A DNA stretch of 64,000 nt from JAOPZW01 sp963806015 (GCA_963806015.1 CAWDWM010000004.1:248001-312000), one strand, 5' to 3'. Shown: positions 48,563 through 57,964, counted from the first letter of the stretch. Notes: generated from the sequence alone by a model not told the origin. Made by a program: numbers and translations.

Positions 48563-48736
48563 GATTCCTCCACGGCACGTGTGCACTGCGAACGCGGAGG
48601 ATGCTTTGCGGCAACGACCCCGGCGCTGAACACTGATTTCTCGAGCTTGTGCTCGACCTGACCGCGGAAAGAGTAGCGAGTGCGTCCAGCGGACTAGTGT
48701 TTCCCTTTCGCACGCGACCGAGGAGCCCGCCCGACG

Positions 48737-49528
48737 ATGTGCTTCGCCTTCGACGCCCACCCGCCCGAGCTGCCCGCCGATCTCGCCCTTCCGGCGCTCG
48801 CAGGCGGAGCGGCCGCCGAGCTGCTCGAGCTCACCTCCGCCGACGGCACGCGCTTCTCGGCCGCGCTGGCCGAGGCACCCGAGGGCTCGGGTCCGGGCGT
48901 CGTGATCCTGCCCGACGTCCGCGGCCTGTACCGCTTCTACGTCGAGCTGGCCGAGCGCTTCGCACAGGCCGGCCACCACGCGATCGCGATCGACTACTTC
49001 GGGCGCACGGCGGGCACCGGCGAGCGCGACAACGACTGGGATTACATGCCCCTGGTGATGCAGACGCGCCTGGAGGAGATCCAGGCGGACACCGCCGCTG
49101 CGATCGCCGCGCTGCGCGAGCGCACGGGCGCGAGCTCGATCGCCACCGTCGGCTTCTGCTTCGGCGGCACGCAGTCGTTCATGGCCGCCACCAGCGCCGA
49201 GCTCGACCTCGACGGCGCGGTGGGCTTCTACGCGGGCCTCATGCCGCGGCGCGAGGGTGCCCCGGAGCCGATCAAGCACGCCGGCGAGACGCGCTGCCCG
49301 GTCCTCGGGCTGTTCGGCGGAGCCGACGCGGGCATCCTGCCCGAGCACATCGAGGCCTACGAGCACGGCCTTCAGGAGGCCGGCGTCGAGCACGAGATCG
49401 TCACCTACCCCGGAGCGCCGCACTCGTTCTTCGACCGCTCGTTCAGCGAGCACGCGGACGCGTGCGAGGACGCGTGGCGCCGGGTGCTCGGCTTCCTGCA
49501 GAACGTCGACGCGACGGTCGCGGCGTAG
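48737..49528 (+). CDS. Dienelactone hydrolase family protein
   Basis: A 263-residue alpha/beta hydrolase of the dienelactone hydrolase family. The nucleophile is Cys141 in VGFCFGGTQS rather than Ser, the acid is Asp in LFGGADAGI, and the His is in APHSFFDRSF. The N-terminus MCFAFDAHPP is also typical. It opens lactone rings in aromatic catabolism or acts as a general esterase. It is divergent from the cold-shock gene, and its end nearly touches a convergent small gene. Confidence 0.92.
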   Translation: MCFAFDAHPPELPADLALPALAGGAAAELLELTSADGTRFSAALAEAPEGSGPGVVILPDVRGLYRFYVELAERFAQAGHHAIAIDYFGRTAGTGERDNDWDYMPLVMQTRLEEIQADTAAAIAALRERTGASSIATVGFCFGGTQSFMAATSAELDLDGAVGFYAGLMPRREGAPEPIKHAGETRCPVLGLFGGADAGILPEHIEAYEHGLQEAGVEHEIVTYPGAPHSFFDRSFSEHADACEDAWRRVLGFLQNVDATVAA

Positions 49529-49535
49529 CGCCGGG

Positions 49536-49850
49536 TCAGGCGCGAGGGGCCGACAGCGTCGAGCGCAGCTGCTCGAACGCCTCACCGGTGACGCTCAGCG
49601 CGACGAGGTCCTCCTGCGCGCCGGCGTACAGCACGACGGCGCCGCTTGCGGCCCTGAAGCCGCCGAAGACATGGTGCTGCTGGTCGCGGCTGGCGCGCCC
49701 GTCGGCCGCGATGATGTCGAGGGTCTCGGCCAGCCAGCGCTGCTGCGAGAGGCTGAACATGACCGTGCGCGCCCCGTCGGAGAGGAACAGCGACCGGTTG
49801 TCGAGATGCACGTGCGGGCCGGGGCGCTCGGCGTCCAGCGTCAGCATCAT
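49536..49850 (-). CDS. Hypothetical protein, small beta-rich
   Basis: A 104-residue protein without signal peptide. It has alternating strands and a helix (HVHLDNRSLFLSDGARTVMFSLSQQRWLAETLDIIAAD). No family recognised. The tight convergent spacing (7 bases) to the hydrolase and normal codon use support it as real. A second ATG one codon later (MLTLDAE) is equally possible as start. Confidence 0.6.
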   Translation of the reverse strand: MMLTLDAERPGPHVHLDNRSLFLSDGARTVMFSLSQQRWLAETLDIIAADGRASRDQQHHVFGGFRAASGAVVLYAGAQEDLVALSVTGEAFEQLRSTLSAPRA

Positions 49851-49957
49851 CGGCGCAACCTAGACGACGCGCAGGTCGGATTCCGGTGTTTCCTCCGACC
49901 TTGCAGGTATCGTGATAAGTCGGTGAACGCGAATCGTCAACGGAAGGCGGTGCTCAA

Positions 49958-50125
49958 ATGAGCACCCAGCGCGAACGGGCCGAAGAGAAGCGCAAGGAGA
50001 AGCTCAAGGCGGTCGAAGAGCAGGTGGCCGATGGGTCGCTGACGATCCGGCAGATGACGCCGGAGGAGAAGGCGAAGTACCCCAAGCGCGACCGCCCGCC
50101 GCCGACCAAGCGCAAGCGCTACTGA
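49958..50125 (+). CDS. Short basic coiled-coil protein
   Basis: A 55-residue protein: a charged helix (STQRERAEEKRKEKLKAVEE), then TIRQMTPEEKAKYPKR and a Lys/Arg-rich end PPTKRKRY. Nothing indicates an enzyme; it may bind nucleic acid or ribosomes. GGAAGGCGG lies 8-16 bases before the ATG. It is bounded by a strong terminator hairpin, which supports an independent short gene. Confidence 0.6.
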   Translation: MSTQRERAEEKRKEKLKAVEEQVADGSLTIRQMTPEEKAKYPKRDRPPPTKRKRY

Positions 50126-50137
50126 CGGCGCGCCGAC

Positions 50138-50162
50138 CCGGCCCGTCGAGCTAACGGGCCGG
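50138..50162. terminator. Bidirectional terminator
   Basis: A perfect 9-bp stem CCGGCCCGT/ACGGGCCGG with a 7-base loop between convergent stops at 50125 and 50180. Confidence 0.65.
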
Positions 50163-50179
50163 CCCGGCGTCCGGGGCGG

Positions 50180-50656
50180 CTACGAGCTCAGCGGCTTGCC
50201 GGTGTCATCGCCCTCGCGCTCGGCGCGCAGGGTCATCTTCTTGGTGACGTGCCGGCCGTCGCGCGTGAAGAAGCGCACGGTGAAGGTGCGCCCGACCTTG
50301 GCGCCCTTGCGGATGAGCGTGCCGTTGAGGGCGGTGATCGAGTTGCCGTTGACCTCGGCCGCGCCCGTGTAGATCGGCGCGCCCTTCCTCGCCGAGCCGA
50401 TCGAGTGCGAGATGCCGTCGATCGAGATGCCAGCCTGGATCATGCCGTCCGAGCGCCGCGGCAGGTCGTCGGCCGTGCGAAAGACGACGCGGACGAGGTC
50501 CTGCTTGCTGGCGTCGTTGTGGTCGAGGTAGAGGTAGGCGCCGGTGACGTCCAGGCTCGAGGCAGGGGCGGGTGCGTCCGCGGCGCCGGCGCCGGGCGCA
50601 AACGACGCGGCCACGACGGCGGCCATGGCGGTAAGTGAGAGGACCTTGCGATTCAT
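50180..50656 (-). CDS. Small exported protein
   Basis: A 158-residue protein with a signal peptide (residues 1-25, ending GAGAADA). The mature part is beta-rich (GAYLYLDHNDASKQDLVRVVF, FTVRFFTRDGRHVTKKMTL), suggesting an Ig-like or jelly-roll domain. No family recognised. ATG 50656 gives the signal peptide; upstream codons in the same frame look like random sequence overlapping the next gene. It is divergent from a methyltransferase gene. Confidence 0.65.
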   Translation of the reverse strand: MNRKVLSLTAMAAVVAASFAPGAGAADAPAPASSLDVTGAYLYLDHNDASKQDLVRVVFRTADDLPRRSDGMIQAGISIDGISHSIGSARKGAPIYTGAAEVNGNSITALNGTLIRKGAKVGRTFTVRFFTRDGRHVTKKMTLRAEREGDDTGKPLSS

Positions 50657-50810
50657 GGTGGGGAGCTCCGGGAGTGTCGAGGGGGAGGCAGGCAATGGAT
50701 TGCTGTGCAGACCATTGAAGGGAGATCCCGCCGCCCGGAGGGCGCACCCAGGTGACCGGTTCCCACACCTTGTAAGGGCCGCTCGGCGACGGCAGGTAAG
50801 GTCGGCGGAG

Positions 50811-51599
50811 ATGGGCCAGCTGGTCTTCGACGAGAACCTCGTCCGGCAGCTCGAGACGGCGTACCGCACGCGTGACGTGCGCCGCCGGCGTGCGCTCGTG
50901 AGCGCGGCCCTCGCCGTTCGCGCCGGCGAGAGCGTCCTCGACGTCGGCTGCGGGCCGGGGTTCTACGCCGAGGAGCTGCTCGAGGTCGTCGGGCCGGACG
51001 GCAGCGTCGTGGGCATCGATGCCAGCCCGGAGATGCTCGCCGCGGCCACCGCCCGCTGTGCGCGCCGCTCCAACGTCGCCTTCCACCGGGGCGACGCCAC
51101 GGCGCTGCCCGTCGCCGACGCGAGCTTCGACGCGGCGCTGTGCGTGCAGGTGCTCGAGTACGTTCCCGACGCGACGGGCGCGCTGGCCGAGATCCATCGG
51201 GCGCTGCGTCCGGGTGGCCGCGCCGTCGTGTGGGACGTCGACTGGGCAACGGTCAGCTGGCATTCCGAGGACCGGGCGCGCATGGAGCGCGTCCTGCGCA
51301 CGTGGGACGAGCACCTCACGCACCCGTCGCTGCCGCGCACGCTCGGGGCGCGGCTGCGGGCGGCCGGCTTCTCACGGGTCGCCGTCGAGGGGCACGTCTT
51401 CACCACCGACGCGCTCGACCCCGAGGCCTTCGGGTCGGGCGTCGTTCTGCCGCTGATCGAGCGCTTCGTCGCGGGGCGGCCCGCCGTCGGCGCCGAGGAG
51501 GCGCAGGCGTGGGCGGCCGAGCAGCGCGAGCTCGGCGCGCGTGGCGAGCTGTTCTTCGCCTGCACCCAGTTCTGCTTCACCGCCGTCCGCGAGCCCTAG
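50811..51599 (+). CDS. Class I SAM-dependent methyltransferase (UbiE/ArsM-like)
   Basis: A 262-residue methyltransferase. Motif I is VLDVGCGPGFYAEELL near residue 43, the acidic end of beta-2 is VVGIDASPEML, and later motifs are ALPVADASFDAALCVQVLEY and RALRPGGRAVVWDVDW. This is the Methyltransf_11/25 type; the substrate may be a quinone precursor, lipid or small metabolite. TAAGGT 8 bases before the ATG suggests a near-leaderless transcript. The M1 peptidase gene converges 15 bases downstream. Confidence 0.9.
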   Translation: MGQLVFDENLVRQLETAYRTRDVRRRRALVSAALAVRAGESVLDVGCGPGFYAEELLEVVGPDGSVVGIDASPEMLAAATARCARRSNVAFHRGDATALPVADASFDAALCVQVLEYVPDATGALAEIHRALRPGGRAVVWDVDWATVSWHSEDRARMERVLRTWDEHLTHPSLPRTLGARLRAAGFSRVAVEGHVFTTDALDPEAFGSGVVLPLIERFVAGRPAVGAEEAQAWAAEQRELGARGELFFACTQFCFTAVREP

Positions 51600-51614
51600 C
51601 CCGCGGCGCGGCGG

Positions 51615-53138
51615 TCACCAGCTGGTGGGCTTCGTCGTCGTGTAGAGCCAGGTCTGGAAGAACGCGGTGAGGTCCTGTCCGGAGATCCGCTGCGCCAGGT
51701 CGATGAACTGCTCGGTGGTGCCGTTGGCGTGCTGGTGCTCGGCGGTCCAGTTGCGCAGGATGCGGAAGAACGGGTCGTCGCCGATCTTCTCGCGCAGCGC
51801 CTGGAGCGTCATCGCGCCGCGGCGGTAGACGGCGTTGGCGAACATGGTGTCGCGCTGGGGGTCGGCCACCTTGACCGTCCAGAAGGCCGAGTCGGCCGGG
51901 CGGCTGTAGTCCAGGACGAAGTCGTCGTGGGCCGTTCGCGTTCCCTTGTGCTCGTCCCACAGGTACTGGGCGAAGCTCGCGAAGCCCTCGTTGAGCCAGA
52001 TGTTGGGCCACGTCTGCACCGAGACGCTGTCGCCGAACCACTGGTGGGCGAGCTCGTGCGCGATCGTCGAGTCGCTGCGCACGTTGGAGTACAGCGGCCG
52101 GGTCTGCGTCTCCAGCGAGAAGCCGATCGCCTGGCCGTTGTAGTTGGCGTTGTCCGCGATCGCGCCGGTCGAGTCGAAGGGGTAGGGGCCGAAGGTCTGG
52201 CTCCACAGGTCGGTCGCCTCGGCCGTGGTGTCGTAGAAGAAGTCCAGCGCGCTCTGGCCGTTGACCGGCGGCAGCGTCGGGTCGACCGCAACGGTCTCCG
52301 GCAGCCCGTTGGGGGTGCGACCCGAGCGGATGGTCCAGCTGCCGACGTCCGCGGTGACGAGGTAGTTCGCCATCGGGAAGGGCTCGTTCCACACGAACGT
52401 CGACTTGCCGCCGCGCGTGCGCTGGCTGCGCAGCTGCCCGTTGGAGATCACGCCGAGGCCGGCCGGCACCGTCGCGCGGATCGTCCACGTCGCCTTGTCG
52501 GCCGGATGGTCGTTCATGGGGATCCACGTCGACGTGGCGTTGGGCTCGTCGCCCATGAACGCCCCGTCGTTGGTGTGCACGAAGCCATACGGCGAGCCGA
52601 ACACGATCGGCGAGCCGACGATGGTCTGCGGGACTCCGCCGTAGGTCACGCTCACGTCGAAGCGCTCCTTGGCGGGCAGCGCCTTCTTCGGCGTGATCTG
52701 CAGCTCCTGGCCGTCGCGCGTGAAGGTGGCGGGCCTGCCGTTGACGGTCACCGCGCTGACGTCGAGCTGCTGCAGGTCGAGGTCGAAGCGCGAGAGCTTC
52801 TGCGTCGCCACGGCGCGGATCGCGTTGACAGCGTCGAGGCGGTCCGTCGCCGGGTCGTAGGAGAAGGTCAGGTCGTAGTGGCGGACGTCGTAGCCGCCGT
52901 TGCCCTCGAGCGGGAAGTAGGGGTCACCGATCCCGGCGGCGCCGGCCGGTGCGGGCGCCGCCAGGGCGCGCGGGCCGCTCGGCCCCGCATCCGGCGCGGG
53001 CCCGAAGCCACGGCCGGAGACCGACGGGAGCTCTTGACCGGGCGCCGTCCCGACGCCGGTGTCGGCGGCGGCGATCGCCGGCGCGAACGCGGCGACCAGC
53101 AGCGTGCCCGCCAGTGCGGCGAACGAACGATGACGCAT
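51615..53138 (-). CDS. Exported M1-family metallopeptidase (short form)
   Basis: A 507-residue secreted peptidase with signal peptide ending AIAAADT. The zinc motif HELAHQWFGD and downstream NEGFASFAQYL (third ligand Glu) define M1. The exopeptidase loop normally written GxMEN appears here as GFSLETQTRPLY, a variant seen in actinobacterial members. The protein stops after the catalytic and linker domains and lacks the large C-terminal domain of aminopeptidase N. ATG 53138 gives the signal peptide. It probably trims extracellular peptides. Confidence 0.92.
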   Translation of the reverse strand: MRHRSFAALAGTLLVAAFAPAIAAADTGVGTAPGQELPSVSGRGFGPAPDAGPSGPRALAAPAPAGAAGIGDPYFPLEGNGGYDVRHYDLTFSYDPATDRLDAVNAIRAVATQKLSRFDLDLQQLDVSAVTVNGRPATFTRDGQELQITPKKALPAKERFDVSVTYGGVPQTIVGSPIVFGSPYGFVHTNDGAFMGDEPNATSTWIPMNDHPADKATWTIRATVPAGLGVISNGQLRSQRTRGGKSTFVWNEPFPMANYLVTADVGSWTIRSGRTPNGLPETVAVDPTLPPVNGQSALDFFYDTTAEATDLWSQTFGPYPFDSTGAIADNANYNGQAIGFSLETQTRPLYSNVRSDSTIAHELAHQWFGDSVSVQTWPNIWLNEGFASFAQYLWDEHKGTRTAHDDFVLDYSRPADSAFWTVKVADPQRDTMFANAVYRRGAMTLQALREKIGDDPFFRILRNWTAEHQHANGTTEQFIDLAQRISGQDLTAFFQTWLYTTTKPTSW

Positions 53139-53235
53139 GTGGATCCCCTCCAGGTTGACTGGACCTGGCGGGCCCATACCCTCGCCTCGCCGCCTCGACC
53201 CGGCGCCGTCCGCTGGCGAACGCCGGGTGGGGGGC

Positions 53236-53273
53236 GGTGACCGGCGCGTAGCGAGCGCTACACGCCGGTCACC
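53236..53273. terminator. Long hairpin downstream of the LamG-like gene
   Basis: Arms GGTGACCGGCG/CGCCGGTCACC with inner GTAGCG/CGCTAC make a nearly perfect 17-bp stem (one mismatch). It lies 38 bases past the stop of the gene at 53311, upstream of the M1 gene. Confidence 0.65.
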
Positions 53274-53310
53274 GTTCGTTGGGGTACCACGCTTTGTCGG
53301 GACCGCTCGC

Positions 53311-54969
53311 TCAGGCCGACGGGGCACGAAGCGTCAGCGATCGCGTCGTCGTCCTGCGGTTCCCTGCCGCGTCACGCGCGGTGACCACGGTCGACATCTT
53401 CAGGGTGCTGTGCTTGGTCAGCTGCAGGCGGGCCGCCTTGCTCAGCTGCAGCGTCACCGTCACCGTCTTGCCGCCCTTGACCGTCACGGTCTTGCGCGCC
53501 ACAGCGCTGGAGCCGCGCTTGAGCTGCACGGTGACCTTGCAGCTCGTCTCGGTCTTGGGGCACCCGACGCGGAAGCTGACGGTGCCCTTCTTGGAGACCC
53601 GCGACGACCGCGTGACGACGCTCACCTTGGGCGCGGTCTTGTCCGCCGTCGCGACCGTGCTGCTGCCGCCGGAGGGCTGCTGCGGCGTGGCGCCTGAGCC
53701 ACCGCCACCGCCACCGCCTGCGGGAGGGCTGTCGACGGTGAAGGTCCTGGTGTCCGCATCGCCGGTGTTGGTGGCGTTGTCGACCGCCCGCACCGAGATC
53801 GTGTGCGAGCCGGCGGCGAGGCCGGTCAGCTGCAGCGGGGACGAGCACGTGGCGAAGGCGCCGGCGTCGAGGCTGCACTCGAAGCGGGCCACGTCCGGCG
53901 CGGGGCTGGAGAACGAGACCGCGGCGTTGGTGGCGCTCACCGCCACATCGGCGATCGACGCGCTGGGCGCCGTGGTGTCGTCATAGGCGATCTGGACGAG
54001 GTCGACGCTCGGCAGCGCCGTCATGTCCGAGCTCGCAAGTTGCGCGCGGTACTGGATGTAGCGGGCGCTGGGGCTCGCGACCGCGCCGCCGTTCGGGGGC
54101 GCCGCCCACGGCGACCAGCTGCCGTCCGGTGTTGCGGTATCGCCGGAGCGGGTCTCGAAGGTCACGCCGGTGCCCGGCGGTGTCGTCACGTCGGCGGTCA
54201 ACGTGCTCCAGTCGGCGCCCCCACCACCGGCGTCGTGGATCGGCGACTGGAAGGTGCCCCGCAGCTGACCGAGTGAGTTCAGGCGGACGACCTGGCCGGC
54301 GTCGGCATCGAGGTCGCTGATGGCAACACCCATCTGGCCCGCGATCGCGACATGGTGCGACGGAATCGGCGTGTCGTCGACGAAGTACCGCACCTCCGTA
54401 GGCGACCACTCGATGCGGTACCGATGCGGCGCCGTCAGATCGAAGCCCGGGATCAACGTCGAGATCGCTGCCGACTCCGGCGCGTTGCCCGGGCCCGCGT
54501 TTGTGCGGGCGAACAACTGGCCGGGGTCGCCTGCACCGGTGCTGAAGATCGCCCACGGCCCCGTATCGAGCGAGCCGGCGAAGCCGGCGTGCTCCCCGGG
54601 CGCGCCCGAGAACGTCGCTTCGAACTCGAGGCTCTGGCCAGGCCCGTACGTCCGGTCCTCACTGACCAGCGCGTTGTTGACCGTCAGCGTGCCGCCGCCC
54701 ACGACCGCCGTACCAGTCGGGGACCACGGAGTCTCGCTCAGACCGGTGGGCAGGCCCGGGCCGCCGTCGAACGGCTCGACTGCGAACGTCCCGTTGAGTG
54801 CCACCGAGCCGGCCGGAAGGACGGCGGTTGTGGCATCGAGCGTGCCTGCGCTGAACTGCCCCGCGCTGTCGTCCACGAAGGATGCCGGCGCCGCAGCAGC
54901 CCACGCCGGAGCGATGGCCATCGTGGCGCAGGCCGCGATGGCCGCAGTGATCAGACGTCCGTGTCTCAT
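53311..54969 (-). CDS. Large secreted multidomain protein (LamG-like, Ig-like repeats)
   Basis: A 552-residue exported protein with a signal peptide ending AWAAAAP. It has a concanavalin/LamG-like region (EFEATFSGAPGEHAGFAGS, HRYRIEWSPTEVRYFVDD) in residues about 100-210. A discoidin-like beta region follows, then an Ig-like domain with two Cys (FECSLDAGAFATCSS). A Gly-rich hinge and a C-terminal Ig-like domain with another Cys pair (GCPKTETSCKV) complete it. It is probably a surface adhesin or glycan-binding protein. ATG 54969 is chosen over 54993 because GGGAGAAC precedes it. Confidence 0.75.
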   Translation of the reverse strand: MRHGRLITAAIAACATMAIAPAWAAAAPASFVDDSAGQFSAGTLDATTAVLPAGSVALNGTFAVEPFDGGPGLPTGLSETPWSPTGTAVVGGGTLTVNNALVSEDRTYGPGQSLEFEATFSGAPGEHAGFAGSLDTGPWAIFSTGAGDPGQLFARTNAGPGNAPESAAISTLIPGFDLTAPHRYRIEWSPTEVRYFVDDTPIPSHHVAIAGQMGVAISDLDADAGQVVRLNSLGQLRGTFQSPIHDAGGGGADWSTLTADVTTPPGTGVTFETRSGDTATPDGSWSPWAAPPNGGAVASPSARYIQYRAQLASSDMTALPSVDLVQIAYDDTTAPSASIADVAVSATNAAVSFSSPAPDVARFECSLDAGAFATCSSPLQLTGLAAGSHTISVRAVDNATNTGDADTRTFTVDSPPAGGGGGGGSGATPQQPSGGSSTVATADKTAPKVSVVTRSSRVSKKGTVSFRVGCPKTETSCKVTVQLKRGSSAVARKTVTVKGGKTVTVTLQLSKAARLQLTKHSTLKMSTVVTARDAAGNRRTTTRSLTLRAPSA

Positions 54970-55097
54970 GAAGTTTGTTCTCCCTTTGGGCATGGGTCAT
55001 CCGGACCATGCCCGGCCTACCTGCAAGGCTCGATCGTTGACCCCGTCCACAGTCAACGTCCCAGACCGTCCGTAGCTCGCGCGGCTGCCTTACAGCT
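54970..55097. promoter_or_regulatory. Divergent control region with two inverted repeats
   Basis: Between the divergent LamG-like and S8 peptidase genes. Two palindromes are present: GGGCATGG-N10-CCATGCCC near 54988-55013 and GTTGAC-N10-GTCAAC at 55036-55057. The second could be a regulator site or contribute a -35 TTGAC to either promoter. No clear -10 could be fixed. Confidence 0.45.
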
Positions 55098-56831
55098 ATG
55101 GCGGCACCTGCCGACATAAAGGGTGTGCGACCACGGCGCAAGGCCTCTGAGGCCAAATCTCTTCGCCGCCCCGCCCGCCTGATCATCCTCACGCTGGCCG
55201 CACTGACCCTGGCCGTGCCCGCCGTCGCTTCCGCGCAGGACCTGAGCGCTCAGATCGTCGTCAAGCGCACTGCGCATCTGTCGGGCGCGCAGGCCGCCGA
55301 CGTCCGCGCGGATGCCGACGTGTCGCTGGTCGCCAACCTGCCGATCACCGACGTGCAGGTCGTCTCGGCCGACGATGGCGATCGCCGCCGCGCCCTGGAG
55401 GCGCTGCGGTCCGACCCGCGCGTCGAATGGGCCGACGCCGACGTGGTGCGCTATGCCACGGGTACCGATCCGGTCTTCTCCCAGCAGTGGGCGCTGAGCA
55501 ACACCGGCCAGGCCGTCAACCACGTCACGGGTACCGCCGGCGACGACATCTCGGCGCTCGCCGCCTGGGGGATGTCACGCGGTGCCGGCATCACCGTCGG
55601 CGTCATCGACTCCGGGGCCCAGCTCGACCATCCCGACCTGCAGGCGCAGCTCGTCCCCGGCCACGATTACGTCGATCGCGACGAGGTTCCCACCGACGGC
55701 TCCGGCCACGGCACGCAGGTGTCCGGCATCGTCGCCGCCGCCAACAACACCATCGGCGTGATCGGTACGGCGCCCGACGCCAAGGTCATGCCGCTGAGGA
55801 TCCTCAACGACACCGGCAGCGGCAGCAGCTCGAATAGCGCGGCCGCCCTGGCGCGCGCCGGCGACCTCGGCCTGAGAGTCGTCAACGCTTCCTACGGCTC
55901 CACGGGCTATTCCACCGCCGAGGAGACCGCGATCAGGACGCACCCCAACACCTTGTACGTGGCCGCCGCGGGCAACGGCAACAAGAACGTCGACACCACG
56001 CCGCTGTATCCGTGCGCGTACCCCGATGCCAACATCGTCTGCGTCGGAGCTTCCGATCAGAACGATGATCAAGCCGTCTTCACCCCGACGAGCGCATCGA
56101 GCTATGGGCCCACGACCGTCGACCTCTTTGCGCCCGGCGTCAACATCGCCACGACGAGCAAGGCGAGCGCGTACGTGTTCGCCGGCGGCACGTCGATGTC
56201 CGCGCCGATGGTCACGGCGACCGCCGCCATGCTCTTCGCCTACAACCCGCAGCTGACGGTCCTCCAGGCCAAGCAGGCCCTGATGAGCTCGGTCGACGTG
56301 AGTGACGGCCTGGACGGCTTGTCGGTGAGCGACGGGCGCCTGGACGCTGCGGCAGCGCTGCGCTCCATCGGCGCCGTCGACCCCGCGCCGGCGCCCGATG
56401 ACACTCCCGTGACCGACCCCGGCACCGACGATGCCGACGAGCCCGACGAGCCCGACGTCTTCGACGACACCACGGCGGGCGACGCAGCCGACGGAGCCTC
56501 CGGCCGGCTCACGTTGAGCGCGGTGTCCCTCGACGGCCGGGTTCGCCTCTGCAGCAAGAAGTGCGACGCCAAGCCCGCCTCCTTGCGCTTCAAGCTCTCT
56601 GCCGGAGCACCGGTCGTCGTCTCGCTCGCGCATCGCACCTGTCCGCACCGCCAGAAGTGCACCTACCGCTGGGCCGGGAAGCGCACCGTCAAGGGCCGCG
56701 CCGGCGTCCAGAAGATGACGGTCGCGCGGACCGTGGCCGGCATGAAGCTGCGCACCGGCCGCTGGCGGCTCACGCTGGCCGTCGCGCGCAGCAAGCGTTC
56801 GGTGCACTTCACCGTTCGCCGCGGCCACTGA
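55098..56831 (+). CDS. Exported S8 (subtilisin-family) serine peptidase
   Basis: A 577-residue preproprotease. A long signal peptide (hydrophobic core 28-46) is followed by an I9-like propeptide (about 50-120). The catalytic domain has Asp171 (GVIDSGAQLDHPD), His204 (GSGHGTQVSG) and Ser366 (GGTSMSAPM). After residue 430 there is an acidic Asp/Pro linker and a C-terminal Cys-containing beta domain (four Cys, RLCSKKC and HRTCPHRQKC). It degrades extracellular proteins. ATG 55098 gives an unusually long, basic n-region of about 27 residues; a later start is not available in frame. Confidence 0.93.
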   Translation: MAAPADIKGVRPRRKASEAKSLRRPARLIILTLAALTLAVPAVASAQDLSAQIVVKRTAHLSGAQAADVRADADVSLVANLPITDVQVVSADDGDRRRALEALRSDPRVEWADADVVRYATGTDPVFSQQWALSNTGQAVNHVTGTAGDDISALAAWGMSRGAGITVGVIDSGAQLDHPDLQAQLVPGHDYVDRDEVPTDGSGHGTQVSGIVAAANNTIGVIGTAPDAKVMPLRILNDTGSGSSSNSAAALARAGDLGLRVVNASYGSTGYSTAEETAIRTHPNTLYVAAAGNGNKNVDTTPLYPCAYPDANIVCVGASDQNDDQAVFTPTSASSYGPTTVDLFAPGVNIATTSKASAYVFAGGTSMSAPMVTATAAMLFAYNPQLTVLQAKQALMSSVDVSDGLDGLSVSDGRLDAAAALRSIGAVDPAPAPDDTPVTDPGTDDADEPDEPDVFDDTTAGDAADGASGRLTLSAVSLDGRVRLCSKKCDAKPASLRFKLSAGAPVVVSLAHRTCPHRQKCTYRWAGKRTVKGRAGVQKMTVARTVAGMKLRTGRWRLTLAVARSKRSVHFTVRRGH

Positions 56832-57129
56832 CCGCCGAAGCGCGTGCCCGCCGCCAGGCGCCGGCACGAGCACCCAGCCCCGCCGCCGCCAGCGCCTTCT
56901 CCCATGATCCGAACGCCGCCGTGAGCGTGTTGCGCGTCGGCCACTCGGGGTGACCCGCGCGCGCCCGCGCGTACGCGGTGCAGGTGAGCGTCGCTTCGGG
57001 TCTCTCGTCGGCGAACGCCCGCAGGACGTCGATATACGTCTCGGCGGGCGACCCGCGCGTCGGCAGCGCGACCGCCTGCTCGACGTCCGACGCGGACGGG
57101 TTTCTCGTTTCTGGTTTACGGAATCTCCG
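56809..57129 (-). pseudogene. Fragment with a homing-endonuclease-associated repeat, no start codon
   Basis: On the minus strand the frame is open from just after a TGA-TAA pair (57135-57130) to a TGA at 56811-56809. It encodes ETYIDVLRAFADERPEATL then HPEWPTRNTLTAAFGSWEKA and LAAAGL. The FGSWxxALxAAGL ending is typical of the short repeat associated with homing endonucleases and HNH proteins. No ATG, GTG or TTG lies before the repeat, and the rest of such a protein is missing. It overlaps the 3' end of the peptidase gene. It looks like a remnant rather than a working gene. Confidence 0.5.
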
Positions 57130-57186
57130 TTATCAGGCATTCATTCTCAGCGGCGGGAGCCGCGATACGCTCCCTCGAGTGCTGCT

Positions 57187-57825
57187 GTGGCTCATCCGCC
57201 CCGCGCCGGTCCGGGCTTGACGACGGCGACCGCCGGCTCCGCCACGCGGCGGATGTTGCTGCGCCGCGGGCTGACGCTCGAGTACCTGACGCTCGGCTGG
57301 AACGTCGTCGGGTCCGTGGTCCTGCTCGCGGCGGCCGTCAGCGTCGGATCGCTCGCGCTCGCGGGATTCGGCCTGGACTCGGTCATCGAGATCGTCGCCT
57401 CGGTGGTCGTGGTCTGGCAGCTGCGAGGCAGTGCAGACCCCCGCCGCGAGCGCACGGCGCTGCGCGTCATCGCCGTCGCCTTCGGAGCGTTGGCGTTGTA
57501 CATCGCCATCCAGGTCGCCGTCACCCTGGCGCGCGGCGCCCATGCCGGTCACTCCATCGCAGGCGTCGCGTGGCTCGCCCTCACGGTGTGCGCGATGCTC
57601 GCCCTCGCGGCCGCCAAGCGCGATACGGGCCGGCGCCTCGCGAACCCCGTGCTCACCACCGAGGCGCGCGTGACGCTGATCGACGGCGCTGTCGCCGCGG
57701 CCGTCCTGACGGGCGTGGCGCTCGATGCGATCGCCGGCTGGTGGTGGGCCGACCCGGCCGCGGCCACGGTCATCCTGGTCTATGCCGCGCGCGAGGCCCG
57801 ACACGCCTGGCGCGAGGCCGGCTGA
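57187..57825 (+). CDS. Cation diffusion facilitator-like membrane protein, lacking cytoplasmic domain
   Basis: A 212-residue protein with about six membrane helices. LEYLTLGWNVVGSVVLLAAA and GFGLDSVIEIVASVVVVW correspond to the first helices of CDF transporters, with Asp in LDS as likely metal ligand. TLIDGAVAAAVLTGVALDAI carries the second pair of Asp residues. The family's cytoplasmic C-terminal domain is absent. GTG 57187 is my choice; TTG 57217 and ATG 57255 are alternatives. It would export divalent metal, but specificity is unclear. Confidence 0.75.
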   Translation: MAHPPRAGPGLTTATAGSATRRMLLRRGLTLEYLTLGWNVVGSVVLLAAAVSVGSLALAGFGLDSVIEIVASVVVVWQLRGSADPRRERTALRVIAVAFGALALYIAIQVAVTLARGAHAGHSIAGVAWLALTVCAMLALAAAKRDTGRRLANPVLTTEARVTLIDGAVAAAVLTGVALDAIAGWWWADPAAATVILVYAAREARHAWREAG

Positions 57826-57964
57826 ACCGCAGATCCACGACGAACGGCGACCTCACCACCGTGGACGGTCGATACGCAACGCCTAAAGGATTGCGCCCCA
57901 TCTGCCGATGAAGCCGGACCGGGCTACGCACGGACGCTGGCCTCTCAACACCGGGAATGCTCAC

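Noticed and set aside
51615..53138. M1 peptidase as inactive because GxMEN is missing
   Set aside because: The GFSLETQTRPLY segment occupies this place and keeps the Glu; the zinc ligands are intact.
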